This document shows positions 35,912 through 44,265 of a stretch of DNA of 64,000 nucleotides, piece after piece. The position numbers and the translations under genes are program-made. Numbering within the stretch: the first letter of the stretch is position 1; each line of letters opens with the position of its first letter. Under the pieces are notes generated by a model. That model saw only the letters and a list, made by a program, of their open reading frames with translations, was not told where the DNA came from and searched no databases. The stretch comes from Dongia sedimenti. Lineage in GTDB: Bacteria > Pseudomonadota > Alphaproteobacteria > Dongiales > Dongiaceae. The stretch covers positions 62,001 to 126,000 of the forward strand of contig JAUYVI010000002.1 of assembly GCA_030715195.1 (NCBI GenBank). The letters are read 5' to 3'.

Positions 35912-36652
35912 TCAGGCGGGCTTGCGGCAGCGCATGCACAAGGAGCCGCCGAACGGCATGCGGATTCCAACGGCCCGCAACCGGCTCTCAAAACCCAGAA
36001 TCGCCGTAAACAATCGATTCTGCCAGGCCGAAAACTGCCGAACATCGCTGGAGCCCGAACCAAAGATAGCCGACGCCAAACGATGCATCACCATGAGGGG
36101 AAACAGAAGGCTGTTCCAGTACCCGCCGGCCTCCACGCAAAAGCCAGCCTGCTCGAGCGATCGCTTCAGCCCGCAATAGGTGAAACGGCGCGTGTTCGAT
36201 ACGGCTCTGTCATGCGTCGAGAGCAGCCAGGGATAGGCGGGAAGGTTGAGCGCCAGCAGCCCTCCAGCGGCGAGGCATCGCCTGAATTCCGAAAGCGTCC
36301 GATCTACGTCGACGTCGGCATGGCACAGCACATCCGCCGAGACAATCGCCTGAAGGCTACCGGTGGCGAACGGCATGGAAGCAATCGAGCCACGCACCAC
36401 CGCCGCACCGGTGGCGTTGCGTGCGAGTTCGGCGGCCAGCACGTCCAGATCCAATCCGATCGCGAGACCGCCCGGCAGCGCGCGCCGGATAGCAGCCAGC
36501 ATGCCGCCCGTTCCGCAACCGGCATCCAACACCCGGCTGCCGATCGGCAATGTGCCCAAGGACAACTCGCCCAGCAACAGGCGACGCAAGGCAACGAACC
36601 ACCACATGTTCGCTTCGACTCGCGCGAGCTTTCTATATTCCTCCGGATCCAT
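35912..36652 (-). CDS. Class I SAM-dependent methyltransferase
   Basis: A 246-residue cytosolic methyltransferase. The SAM-binding motif I is SRVLDAGCGTGGMLAAIR (residues about 39-56), followed by LAIGLDLD and SLQAIVSADVLCHADVDV. The C-terminal part (HDRAVSNTRRFTYCGLKRSL) resembles methyltransferases found in polysaccharide loci. It lies on the opposite strand between the GT2 and ketoisomerase genes and converges with GT2. The target is unknown: a sugar O- or N-methyl group or a lipid are all possible. Confidence 0.9.
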   Translation of the reverse strand: MDPEEYRKLARVEANMWWFVALRRLLLGELSLGTLPIGSRVLDAGCGTGGMLAAIRRALPGGLAIGLDLDVLAAELARNATGAAVVRGSIASMPFATGSLQAIVSADVLCHADVDVDRTLSEFRRCLAAGGLLALNLPAYPWLLSTHDRAVSNTRRFTYCGLKRSLEQAGFCVEAGGYWNSLLFPLMVMHRLASAIFGSGSSDVRQFSAWQNRLFTAILGFESRLRAVGIRMPFGGSLCMRCRKPA

Positions 36653-36756
36653 GGGAAGCGGGTCGCCGCTCTCTTTCCGGTTCAGTATCTACATGCCGTC
36701 CCGTAAAATACTTCAATGAATGTAACCACTCAATCTTGGATGAGGCACCGGAAACG

Positions 36757-37155
36757 ATGAGTTCCTTGGTTGAACTGCAATCCCCGCCCGACCCGGGTCA
36801 CGGACGCCTGGTGGTGCTGGAAAGCGGCCGGCAAGTCCCTTTCGACGTGCTTCGGATCTTCCTGTTGCTGGACGTGCCGCAAGATGCCCCCCGCGGCAAT
36901 CATGCGCACCGCGGACAACATCAGCTGATCGTTCCCATCAGGGGTCGGTTCGCGGTGGAGACTGTCGATCGCGAAGGAACAAAGCGGTTCACCTTGGAAG
37001 ATCCTGGTTTCGGCTTGCATCTGCCGCCTTTGACCTGGTTGAGCATGACTTCGGCGGATACCTTGTCCTCTGCGATGGTGCTGGCGTCGGCGCCGTACGA
37101 CGAGGAGGATTACATCCGCGATCGCGCCGAGTTTGAGCGCCTGACCCGCCAATGA
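36757..37155 (+). CDS. FdtA/QdtA-family dTDP-4-keto-6-deoxyglucose 3,4-ketoisomerase (WxcM-like cupin)
   Basis: A 132-residue cupin that moves the keto group from C4 to C3 of dTDP-4-keto-6-deoxyglucose, preparing it for 3-amination. The conserved core is DAPRGNHAHRGQHQLIVPIRG, with the active-site His pair of the family, and the acidic EEDYIRDRAEF close to the C terminus. FdtA and QdtA differ only in product stereochemistry and cannot be separated by eye. The ATG at 36757 gives the family length; the open frame upstream is not conserved. Its stop overlaps the PAP2 start (ATGA). Confidence 0.9.
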   Translation: MSSLVELQSPPDPGHGRLVVLESGRQVPFDVLRIFLLLDVPQDAPRGNHAHRGQHQLIVPIRGRFAVETVDREGTKRFTLEDPGFGLHLPPLTWLSMTSADTLSSAMVLASAPYDEEDYIRDRAEFERLTRQ

Positions 37156-38207
37156 GGGCGATAGCCGCTTCGTGGCCGCGCGCCGATCTCGCGATCGCTC
37201 TAGCCATGCTGGTCTACTTTGGTGCTGCGTGGATGATTTGCACCCTCAGCGGCCATCCCGGCGTTTTTGCCCCGTTCATCTACGTTCTCCCGTTTTATGC
37301 GTGCTATGGGCTGTACGCGCTGGTTCTCCTGGTCGCGAGCAGCTCGAAACGGCGCGGCAAGACGGCATTGATGCGCCTTCTTCAAAGCCTCGAACCGCCG
37401 CAGCTCCGCCGTCGCCTTAAGGCGGCGGCGCCGGTGCTCGCGGCTATGCCGTTTTTCATGGCCGGCTTCACTTCGTTCAAAAATCTGCTCAACGTGATCT
37501 TTCCCTTCACCTGGGACGACCGGCTTGCCACGGCCGACAAGTGGCTGCATTTCGGTCGCCAACCTTGGCAATGGTTGTCGATCGAGATCTGGCCCCTTAC
37601 TCGTTTCATTGAGCTCGTCTACGCCTTCTGGGGCGTCCTGCTGGTGCTGCTGCCGCTCCTGGTTTATCTGGTTTCCGAGGAGTGGCGGCACAGGGCGCGG
37701 TTCCTTATCAGCTACCAGCTGATCTTCGTGCTGCTGGGAAATGTGGCGGCCGCGGCTTTCATGTCCGCCGGCCCCTTCGCGTTCCAGTATTCAGTCGCGC
37801 CGCACGGCGACTTCATGCCCTTGTTGCAATATCTCGATCACGGCGATCCGGCGCGCTCGTTCTCGGCCGTGCTGTATCAGCATTACCTCTGGCTATTGTA
37901 CATGAACCGCGTCAGCGGATTCGGGTCGGCGATATCGGCCTTTCCCAGCGTCCATGTCGCAATGGCCATGCTCTATCTCATCTATGCCTGGCGGTTTGGC
38001 CGGGTGGCAAGACTGCTTGCTCTGGCCTTCTTGTTGCTTGTGCTGATCGGGTCGGTCCATCTTGCCTGGCACTACGCGGTGGACGGATATGCAGGAATTC
38101 TCGGTGCCGTAGCGATCTATGCCGCGGTTGGTCTTCTGCTGCCGAAGTCGCGCCCTGTGGATCCGGGCTACGAACCCGGAGAGCCGGCGCGGACGAAGAC
38201 GCGATAG
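37152..38207 (+). CDS. PAP2-superfamily membrane enzyme, inositol phosphorylceramide synthase-like
   Basis: A 351-residue inner-membrane protein with seven or so helices. The PAP2 catalytic motifs are ISAFPSVHVAMAML (His in the second motif) and GSVHLAWHYAVDGYAG (third motif, His and Asp). These match the version in IPC synthase/AUR1-like enzymes, which transfer phospho-head groups between lipids. Simple phosphatases usually show a KXXXXXXRP first motif, which is not seen here. It is coupled to the ketoisomerase gene. A role in making or recycling a glycan-bearing phospholipid is inferred. It converges with the next gene, overlapping by 40 bases. Confidence 0.88.
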   Translation: MRAIAASWPRADLAIALAMLVYFGAAWMICTLSGHPGVFAPFIYVLPFYACYGLYALVLLVASSSKRRGKTALMRLLQSLEPPQLRRRLKAAAPVLAAMPFFMAGFTSFKNLLNVIFPFTWDDRLATADKWLHFGRQPWQWLSIEIWPLTRFIELVYAFWGVLLVLLPLLVYLVSEEWRHRARFLISYQLIFVLLGNVAAAAFMSAGPFAFQYSVAPHGDFMPLLQYLDHGDPARSFSAVLYQHYLWLLYMNRVSGFGSAISAFPSVHVAMAMLYLIYAWRFGRVARLLALAFLLLVLIGSVHLAWHYAVDGYAGILGAVAIYAAVGLLLPKSRPVDPGYEPGEPARTKTR

Positions 38208-39724
38208 CTGCGCGTCCTGTCCGTTTCCGTGTAATCGCGCCAGATCGCGTCGATCGTCGGATCCTCGCGGTAAAAACCCAGGATATCGAAGGCGACTTCC
38301 TCGACGGAAGGCTGATCCGGTGGATCGAACAGCAGTATGACGGCTGGCTGCGAGCGTTGCAGATCGCGGCGCAACGCATCCCAGGCTCTTCGCTCGGTGA
38401 TTTCCCGATCTGCCGCGCCGACGGCGCGATCGCCGGCGCGCAGCCGGGCGACGGCCGGCAAGTAATGCAGGGAATCCGCTCGACTGCCCCACACTGCTTC
38501 GGTGTAGAGCGCCGTAGGAAAGGCGGGATAAGGGTGCGATGTCAGCGCTAGGAATGCGTGGCCGGCGGCATGCCGATCCAAGATGCCGATCAGCTGCCGC
38601 GTCTCCGCCGCGTAGCCGCCGTTCATGATATTGGCGACGCGATACCACTGGCCGACTTGACTCAAGCTCAGGAGCCACCCGACCGCAACAGCAACCAAGG
38701 CCAGATGGCGCCTTGCCTTCTCGCGTATCCAATCGGTCGATAGGAGCACAAGAAGAGCGGAAGTCGTGGCAAGCATTTTGAACGGCAGCGCGTGGTAGGT
38801 GTAGCCCTTGTGCTGCGCAAGATAGGAAGCGAGGAACGCCGCGGCGCCCGGAATGAGGCTGAGCTGCAGATCCGGTCTTGCTCCTTTCATGCACAGATAG
38901 GCGTCGATCAGGAGGATCATGATGAACGCCGCGACGCTGAGTATCACGAACGCCCAGCTGCGCTCGAATGCCCAGTAGTACTGAACCACAAAGGGCACCA
39001 TGTCGGTCATATAGGCTGGAACCAAGATGAGGATCAGCGCCGCGTAGCTGACGGCAAACAGGCCGAGTGCCCAGTTTTCAATCCGGAACAGCGGTTTGAA
39101 CAGGCGGAAGTGGGCCATCGATGCCAACTCCACCACCACAGGCACGACCAGGAAGTTCGGTTTGAGGCTGTAGCCCACCCCGGCGAGCAAGCCGATGGCG
39201 ACGGCCGCTCCACTTGAAAGGACGAGACCACGGTAACGGGACGGAGAGAGCAGTAGGTGCGGAAGGCCGAAAAGCGCGCCGAGATATTCACGCTGACCGA
39301 GACCATCGGCGCAGCCGATCAGCAGCCAGTAGGCGAGCGCCAGAATCACGATGGTCATGGGGCGGCGCGGAAAATACGCCGAATAGAGCGACGGGAGCCG
39401 GTCGAGATAACAAAGCACGGCCATGGCCAGTGCAGCGCAGATCAGCGGTGTTGAGACACCTGGATCGATACCCCACGTCTCCCAGAGATAGGCCTCCGGA
39501 AATGCAAGATACCAGGCAAGGGGTGGATTCGGATCGATAAGGTCCCGACCGTAAGCCGCGCCGTGCAACAGCCAGCGCGCGGAATAGGTAATCCAGGCAA
39601 GATCCTGGTTGATGAAGGTGGTGAATTGGATGGCCATCCCCGTCGCGAGCAGGGCAAGGATGATCCACCAGCGGAAATGCGTGAGCCTATCGCGCGGACG
39701 ATCCGGCTGCGCCGCCTCAGTCAA
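38168..39724 (-). CDS. Polytopic membrane protein, GT-C glycosyltransferase-like
   Basis: About 518 residues with ten or more membrane segments and a soluble C-terminal domain. The first loop contains INQDLAWITYSARWLLHGAAYGRDLIDPNPPLAWYL, a pattern of acidic and aromatic residues seen in GT-C enzymes (catalytic Asp after helix 1). No exact family was recognised. The TTG at 39724 is preferred because AAAGGA lies 6 bases upstream; a GTG 15 bases earlier has no ribosome site. Its layout recalls the proteins at 28245 and 29860, so the locus encodes three such enzymes. It overlaps the 3' end of the PAP2 gene. Confidence 0.8.
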   Translation of the reverse strand: MTEAAQPDRPRDRLTHFRWWIILALLATGMAIQFTTFINQDLAWITYSARWLLHGAAYGRDLIDPNPPLAWYLAFPEAYLWETWGIDPGVSTPLICAALAMAVLCYLDRLPSLYSAYFPRRPMTIVILALAYWLLIGCADGLGQREYLGALFGLPHLLLSPSRYRGLVLSSGAAVAIGLLAGVGYSLKPNFLVVPVVVELASMAHFRLFKPLFRIENWALGLFAVSYAALILILVPAYMTDMVPFVVQYYWAFERSWAFVILSVAAFIMILLIDAYLCMKGARPDLQLSLIPGAAAFLASYLAQHKGYTYHALPFKMLATTSALLVLLSTDWIREKARRHLALVAVAVGWLLSLSQVGQWYRVANIMNGGYAAETRQLIGILDRHAAGHAFLALTSHPYPAFPTALYTEAVWGSRADSLHYLPAVARLRAGDRAVGAADREITERRAWDALRRDLQRSQPAVILLFDPPDQPSVEEVAFDILGFYREDPTIDAIWRDYTETDRTRSYRVFVRAGSPGS

Positions 39725-40018
39725 GCATGGTCCTTTCACGCATGATACGGCCGGATCGCAACGTGCCGCAGAGCGCGACCTCGTCGGCCCCCGCCATTCA
39801 GCACAATGCTGCCAAAGTTCGCAAGCGCGCGGCAGAAACGCGGCGGCGTGGCTCGACTATCCGCGGGCCGATTCCCGTTCGCCGTTCCCCGTTCCCGCCC
39901 TGTTCTGGACGATCCCATTGCGAACCTTTCTGCACAATGTTTCGGTTGATCTGGTGCATAGTTCCGGTCCACGGCATGCGCCTTCGCGTGGTGACGCCAA
40001 GCCGGAAGCAGTAATCCC

Positions 40019-40993
40019 ATGACGGCGCCGATGGATTCCAGCCCGCAGCAGAACGGTCGCCGAAAAACCATCTTGCTGGCCGCGGCGAAAGTCCTGGTCT
40101 CGCTGGCCGCCTTCTGGCTGGTTCTGCGTGCCATAAACCTCAACGCCCTCCTGCGGCAATTCTCGGATGCCGATCCGATTTGGCTCATACTCGGTCTGGT
40201 GACCTTGATGGTCCATTTCGCCTTGTTGGTCTGGCGTTGGAATTATGTGCTTGTCCGGATCTACGGGTTGCGCCTGGGTGCGCGACGTCTGGCCGTCGTG
40301 TTGGGTGTCAGCGAGGCGCTCGGGACCGCCCTTCCGTCGTTTGTCGGGACCGATATCGTACGGACGCTCGCATTGGCCGGGGCGGCGCCGCTCGGCACCG
40401 TCGCCAAGGCCGTGATGGTGGATCGCGTAATCGGACTGCTTGCCCTGTTGGTGATGATCGCACTGTCGGTTCCGCTTGTTGCCTTGACGATCGGCCAAGG
40501 TCCGGTGCTGGCGCTGGCCGCGGCGACCGGCATCGGCGGTCTCCTCTGCTATTGCGTCGGGCTCAAGTTGGCTCCGCACTTGGCACGCATTCCGGCGATC
40601 GGGGGCGGACTTTCCAAGCTGGCTTCGGATCTCCGCCGCGTCTCGACGGATATCCGCGCCATGGTCGTTCTCGTCGGCTGCGGCTTGCTGGTCCATTTGA
40701 CGTCGGTGCTGATGCTCTGGTGCGCGGCGCGCATGCTGAACGGCACCATTGAATTTCTGCCGGTATTGATGATCGCGCCGACGGCGATGGTCATTTCTTC
40801 GGTACCGATTTCGCTCGGCGGCTGGGGTGTACGCGAAGGGGCACTGGTTGCGGGCTTTGCCTTGATCGATGCCAACACCGAGAACATTCTTGCCGCTTCC
40901 ATCTGTTTCGGGCTCAGCGGAATAGGCTCCGGACTGATCGCAGTTGTCATCGCACCGATGCTCCCCGCTCCGCGCCGGATGACGACGCCGTAG
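40019..40993 (+). CDS. Lysylphosphatidylglycerol synthase transmembrane/flippase-like (UPF0104) protein
   Basis: A 324-residue membrane protein with about eight helices, of the family related to the flippase half of MprF. Landmarks are VLGVSEALGTALPSFVGTDIVRTLALA, which fits the family's PxxxGDxxR segment, AVMVDRVIGLLALLVM, and SSVPISLGGWGVREGALVAGFAL near the C terminus. Members accompany polysaccharide and hopanoid loci and may move lipids across the membrane. It is separated from the GT-C gene by a 279-base divergent gap with no recognisable signal. The radical SAM gene follows on the same strand. Confidence 0.9.
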   Translation: MTAPMDSSPQQNGRRKTILLAAAKVLVSLAAFWLVLRAINLNALLRQFSDADPIWLILGLVTLMVHFALLVWRWNYVLVRIYGLRLGARRLAVVLGVSEALGTALPSFVGTDIVRTLALAGAAPLGTVAKAVMVDRVIGLLALLVMIALSVPLVALTIGQGPVLALAAATGIGGLLCYCVGLKLAPHLARIPAIGGGLSKLASDLRRVSTDIRAMVVLVGCGLLVHLTSVLMLWCAARMLNGTIEFLPVLMIAPTAMVISSVPISLGGWGVREGALVAGFALIDANTENILAASICFGLSGIGSGLIAVVIAPMLPAPRRMTTP

Positions 40994-41048
40994 ATGGCGG
41001 CGAAAACTGGGCTTGCTTCGGCGGCCACCCATGTTCTATGTTTGTTCC

Positions 41049-42188
41049 ATGTCGAGCCCACCCAAAATACGGCCGGTTCTGCCGCCGGAGCCGGACGAGA
41101 TTCCCGATCTCCCGCAGAAGGGGCGCGGCGCGGTCAGCAACCGGCCCGGCCGCTATGAGCCGGGCGACCGGCCGCGCGAGAGCGACGGGTGGGATTGGCA
41201 GGACGACGAGGATGCGCCGAAGCTGCGCACCACGGTGGCGGTCGACAAGACCAAGTCGATCATCGCCCGCAACCAGTCGCCGGACATCGCCTTCGACCAG
41301 TCGATCAACGCCTATCGCGGCTGCGAGCACGGCTGCATCTATTGCTTCGCCCGCCCGACCCACGCTTTTCTCGGCCATTCGCCGGGCCTCGATTTCGAGA
41401 GCCGCCTCTACATGAAGCCGGAGGCGGCGAAGCTGTTGGAGGCGGAACTCCGAAAGCCCGGCTACAAGCCGAAGGTGATCGCGATGGGGACCAACACCGA
41501 TCCCTATCAGCCGATCGAGCGCAAGTACCGGATCACCCGGCAGGTTCTCGAAGTGCTGAGCCGCTTCAACCATCCGGCCGGCATCACCACCAAGTCGGCG
41601 AATGTGCTGCGCGACGTGGACATCCTCGGCGACATGGCGAAGCGCAACCTGGTGAAGGTGTTCATATCGGTGACGACGCTCGACCGCGACTTGGCGCGCA
41701 CCATGGAGCCGCGCGCCTCGACACCGGAGCTGCGGCTGAAGGCGATCGCCAGCCTGCATGCGGCGGGCGTTCCGGTCGGTGTCTCGGTCGCGCCGATCAT
41801 CCCGGCGCTGACCGACATGGAAATCGAGAGCATCATCGAGCGCGCCGCCGAAGCCGGCGCGGACAGCGCCAACTTCACCCTGCTCCGCCTGCCGCTGGAA
41901 ATCAAAGACCTGTTCATCGAATGGCTGGAGGCGCATGCGCCGCTCAAAGCCAAGCATGTGATGGACCTGGTCCGGGATGTCCACGGCGGCCGGATCTACA
42001 ATGCGGAGTTCGGCGAGCGCATGAAGGGATCGGGAGCCTACGCGGACCTGATCCGGCAGAGGGTGCAGGCGGCGGCTAAGCGGTTCATGATGGAGCCGCG
42101 CTACCGGTTCAACGTCGACTGCAGCCAATTCAAGGTGCCGCGCGCCGAGAGTCCGCAAGGCGACCTGTTCGCAATGGACGACGCCTGA
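41049..42188 (+). CDS. PA0069-type radical SAM protein (SplB-related)
   Basis: A 379-residue radical SAM enzyme. The cluster motif is CEHGCIYCF (C-x3-C-x2-C) in INAYRGCEHGCIYCFARPTHAF. This and GLDFESRLYMKP, MGTNTDPYQPIER and VSVAPIIPALTD define the family, which is related to spore photoproduct lyase but has no proven activity. The ATG at 41049 gives MSSPPKIRPVLPPEPDE; an upstream start is possible. It is transcribed in the same direction as the flippase-like gene 55 bases upstream and ends exactly where a PhoU remnant begins. Confidence 0.94.
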   Translation: MSSPPKIRPVLPPEPDEIPDLPQKGRGAVSNRPGRYEPGDRPRESDGWDWQDDEDAPKLRTTVAVDKTKSIIARNQSPDIAFDQSINAYRGCEHGCIYCFARPTHAFLGHSPGLDFESRLYMKPEAAKLLEAELRKPGYKPKVIAMGTNTDPYQPIERKYRITRQVLEVLSRFNHPAGITTKSANVLRDVDILGDMAKRNLVKVFISVTTLDRDLARTMEPRASTPELRLKAIASLHAAGVPVGVSVAPIIPALTDMEIESIIERAAEAGADSANFTLLRLPLEIKDLFIEWLEAHAPLKAKHVMDLVRDVHGGRIYNAEFGERMKGSGAYADLIRQRVQAAAKRFMMEPRYRFNVDCSQFKVPRAESPQGDLFAMDDA

Positions 42189-42540
42189 CCGTTTCGTCCA
42201 ATGCGCTCGGCCGCCGCGGCGCCGCGATGCTCAGAGATGCGATCTCCGCTTATCGCAATGGCGATGCCGCGCTGGCCAAGGACGTCCGGCAGCGCGACCG
42301 CGCCATCGACGAGGCCTACACGGCCCTGTTCCGCGACGTTCTCGCCTCTATGGGCGAGGATGTCAGGCACGTCTCGGCCGGCACGCAAATCCTGTTCATG
42401 GCCCGCGACATCGAGCGGTTCGGCGAACTCGCAACCGATGTCGCGGAGATGGCCAACTATCTTGTGCTCGGCGCGCCGGTGGAGGATGATCGGACGAAGG
42501 CCGACCGCACCAAATCGATCGTGTTGCCCGCCGCCTTGAT
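42189..42540 (+). pseudogene. Truncated phoU: second PhoU domain only
   Basis: The frame reads LTVSSNALGRRGAAMLRDAI followed by SAYRNGDAALAKDVRQRDRA, then IDEAYTALFRDVLASMGEDV and AGTQILFMARDIERFGELAT. This is the C-terminal domain of PhoU, the phosphate-signalling regulator; compare the family's MLHDVLDAF, YMMEDSRT and ARSIERIGD. The first domain is absent. Similarity already begins before the first ATG (42227), right after the stop of the radical SAM gene, indicating a 5' deletion rather than a small intact gene. After about residue 105 the frame runs on as antisense or shadow. A single-domain product from the ATG at 42227 is possible. Confidence 0.72.
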
Positions 42541-42593
42541 CGAGGCCGAGCATGAAAAAGTCCTATTTCACCACGATAGACGTGAGGTAGATC

Positions 42594-42860
42594 ATGAAGG
42601 CGACATCGGAGACTCGACCGCGCCCGCAACATCTGGAAGCCAAAGACGTCGCGCATCTCGTCGGCGATCTCGAACACGCGACGATCGCCGCCATTCTAGC
42701 CACCGGCGCAACCTACGCGGAGATCGAGCAGGCCTTGAAGTGGCTTGGCGGCGGGCACGAAGAGCCGCGGCTGAACTCAGAGGGCCTGAGTCCGACGGCG
42801 GAGATTGTCTACGACATTCTTCTCGCCGATCCGGCCTATGATGAGGACTCGGACCAGTGA
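42594..42860 (+). CDS. Conserved small hypothetical protein
   Basis: An 88-residue soluble acidic protein starting MKATSETRPRPQHLEAKDV. It resembles small proteins common beside stress genes in Bradyrhizobium-like genomes (MKATSE..RP.P start, GATxxEIExAxxWxxG centre, VYDIL end), recognised by pattern only. It is predicted to be helical; function unknown. A GA-rich stretch precedes the ATG. Its stop overlaps the GTG start of the cytochrome c gene, so the two are co-translated. Confidence 0.8.
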   Translation: MKATSETRPRPQHLEAKDVAHLVGDLEHATIAAILATGATYAEIEQALKWLGGGHEEPRLNSEGLSPTAEIVYDILLADPAYDEDSDQ

Positions 42861-43198
42861 AGAACTTCGGTCAGCCGAAACCCGGGAAGTGGATCACTTC
42901 GGCAACGTTCACGGTGGCCTTGCTCGTCGCCACGGGCAGCCTGGCTTGGGCTGACGGCAACGCCAAGACCGGCGCGTTGCTGGCCCGTCACTGGTGCGCT
43001 GCTTGCCATGGCCTCGACGGCGGCATTGCCAGCGACGCGGCGCCGCCGCTGGAAACCATCGCGCAACGAGCGCATGAAGGGGCGTCATGGCTGCGCGCCT
43101 GGCTGGCCAATCCGCATCCGCCGATGCCAAATTTCACGCTCTCGCGCAGCGAGATCGACGATATCGTGGCCTATCTCGAGACACTGGCGGCGCAGTAA
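42857..43198 (+). CDS. Class I cytochrome c (exported)
   Basis: A 113-residue periplasmic cytochrome. A signal peptide (KWITSATFTVALLVATGSLAWA) is followed by the haem motif CAACH in GALLARHWCAACHGLDG. A probable axial Met lies in PHPPMPNFTLS. The C-terminal helix IDDIVAYLETLAA is typical of small class I cytochromes. It is probably an electron carrier for a terminal oxidase or reductase, none of which is encoded in the window. The start is a GTG overlapping the previous stop. Its 3' end overlaps the convergent prs gene by 28 bases. Confidence 0.9.
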   Translation: MKNFGQPKPGKWITSATFTVALLVATGSLAWADGNAKTGALLARHWCAACHGLDGGIASDAAPPLETIAQRAHEGASWLRAWLANPHPPMPNFTLSRSEIDDIVAYLETLAAQ

Positions 43199-44133
43199 TC
43201 GGCGACCAGTCCGGTGGCATCGATCACCGTCAGCTTGCGTGAGATCGGGCTTTCCATGGCCCGGAGTGGCGGGATGGTATCGGAAATGGTGACGCTGTCG
43301 ATCGCCGGATCGCCGAGCGTCTCGTGCCAGTTGCCGACAAAGAGGCCGTGGGTGGCCGCGGCGTGGACTTGGACCGCGCCGGCTTTCCTGCAGGCCATCG
43401 CGGCGCGGTGCAAAGTCGTGCCTGAGCTGATCATGTCGTCCAGGATGACGACGGTCTTGCCCCGCACGTCGCCGACCAGCGTATCGCCCGAGACTGTGCC
43501 GCTGCTGCGACGCTTTTCCATGAACGCCGCCAGGGGTTCGCGATCGATCCGCGCCGCCAGCGCGCGGCGGAACTCCTCGGCGCGCTTCGTTCCGCCGATA
43601 TCGGGAGAAACGACCGTCACGGATTCGCCACCCAGCCGGGATGCAAAATGGTTGACGAACAGCGGCAGAGCCTCGAGGTGCACCGCCTCGCAACGAAAGG
43701 CGTTCTGAAACGCCGCCAGATTGTGCACATCCAGAGTCACCACGCAATCCGCGCCCGCCGCCTCGAACAGGCGCGCGACGTACTTGGTCGTCACCGGATC
43801 GCGCGGTTTGGTCTGCCGATCCTTCCGCGCGTAGCACAAATAGGGCGTGACCGCGGTGACGCGCGCGGCGCCGGCCTCCTTCAATGTCCCGATGAAGAAC
43901 AGGAGCCGACAGAGCTTGTCGTTCACACTCTGCTGGTCGTCCCCATAGAGCGCATGGATCACCACGGCGTGGCGGCCCCTGACGTCGACCATCGGCCTGG
44001 ATTTATGCTCGCCGTCCTCGAAGTCCCGCTCCTCGACCGGTTCGAGCGGAAGATGCAGCCGGTCGGCGACGCGCCGACCATAGTCTGCGGAGGCGCCGAG
44101 CGCGAAGATGCCGATTGGACGATCGAGCGCCAT
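43171..44133 (-). CDS. prs: Ribose-phosphate pyrophosphokinase (PRPP synthetase), probably an accessory copy
   Basis: Makes PRPP from ribose-5-phosphate and ATP. The 320-residue protein has PYLCYARKDRQTKPRDPVTTK (ATP site), VVTLDVHN (metal) and the PRPP loop VVILDDMISSGTTLHRAA. Its N terminus (MALDRPIGIFALGASADYG) and several insertions differ from the housekeeping Prs, suggesting a divergent, second copy tied to this island. The ATG at 44133 is chosen for the compact N terminus. An FNR/FixK-type box lies 59-72 bases upstream and is shared with the divergent phosphoribosyltransferase gene. Confidence 0.9.
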   Translation of the reverse strand: MALDRPIGIFALGASADYGRRVADRLHLPLEPVEERDFEDGEHKSRPMVDVRGRHAVVIHALYGDDQQSVNDKLCRLLFFIGTLKEAGAARVTAVTPYLCYARKDRQTKPRDPVTTKYVARLFEAAGADCVVTLDVHNLAAFQNAFRCEAVHLEALPLFVNHFASRLGGESVTVVSPDIGGTKRAEEFRRALAARIDREPLAAFMEKRRSSGTVSGDTLVGDVRGKTVVILDDMISSGTTLHRAAMACRKAGAVQVHAAATHGLFVGNWHETLGDPAIDSVTISDTIPPLRAMESPISRKLTVIDATGLVADYCAASVSR

Positions 44134-44187
44134 GGCGAACCCCGTATGGGAAAGTCGGCGCTCAGTTGGCCTCCGCGGGTCAAAGTC

Positions 44188-44209
44188 CGCCTTGACCTGA
44201 ATCAAGGCG
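44188..44209. promoter_or_regulatory. Candidate FNR/FixK box between prs and the phosphoribosyltransferase gene
   Basis: The core TTGACCTGAATCAA (44192-44205) matches the Crp/FNR-family consensus TTGAT-N4-ATCAA except for one base. It sits in a longer perfect inverted repeat: CGCCTTGA, six bases, TCAAGGCG. It is 65-67 bases from the start codons of both divergent genes, so one bound dimer could activate both under low oxygen. Matched by eye; regulator not in the window. Confidence 0.72.
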
Positions 44210-44265
44210 GGATCAGTGGGCGATCACCAGGATAGCTACGAGCAATGCCGAAACGGGAGGCAATC

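Noticed and set aside
36083-36706. A plus-strand ORF opposite the methyltransferase gene.
   Set aside because: Shadow frame; the minus strand encodes a clear SAM-binding motif.
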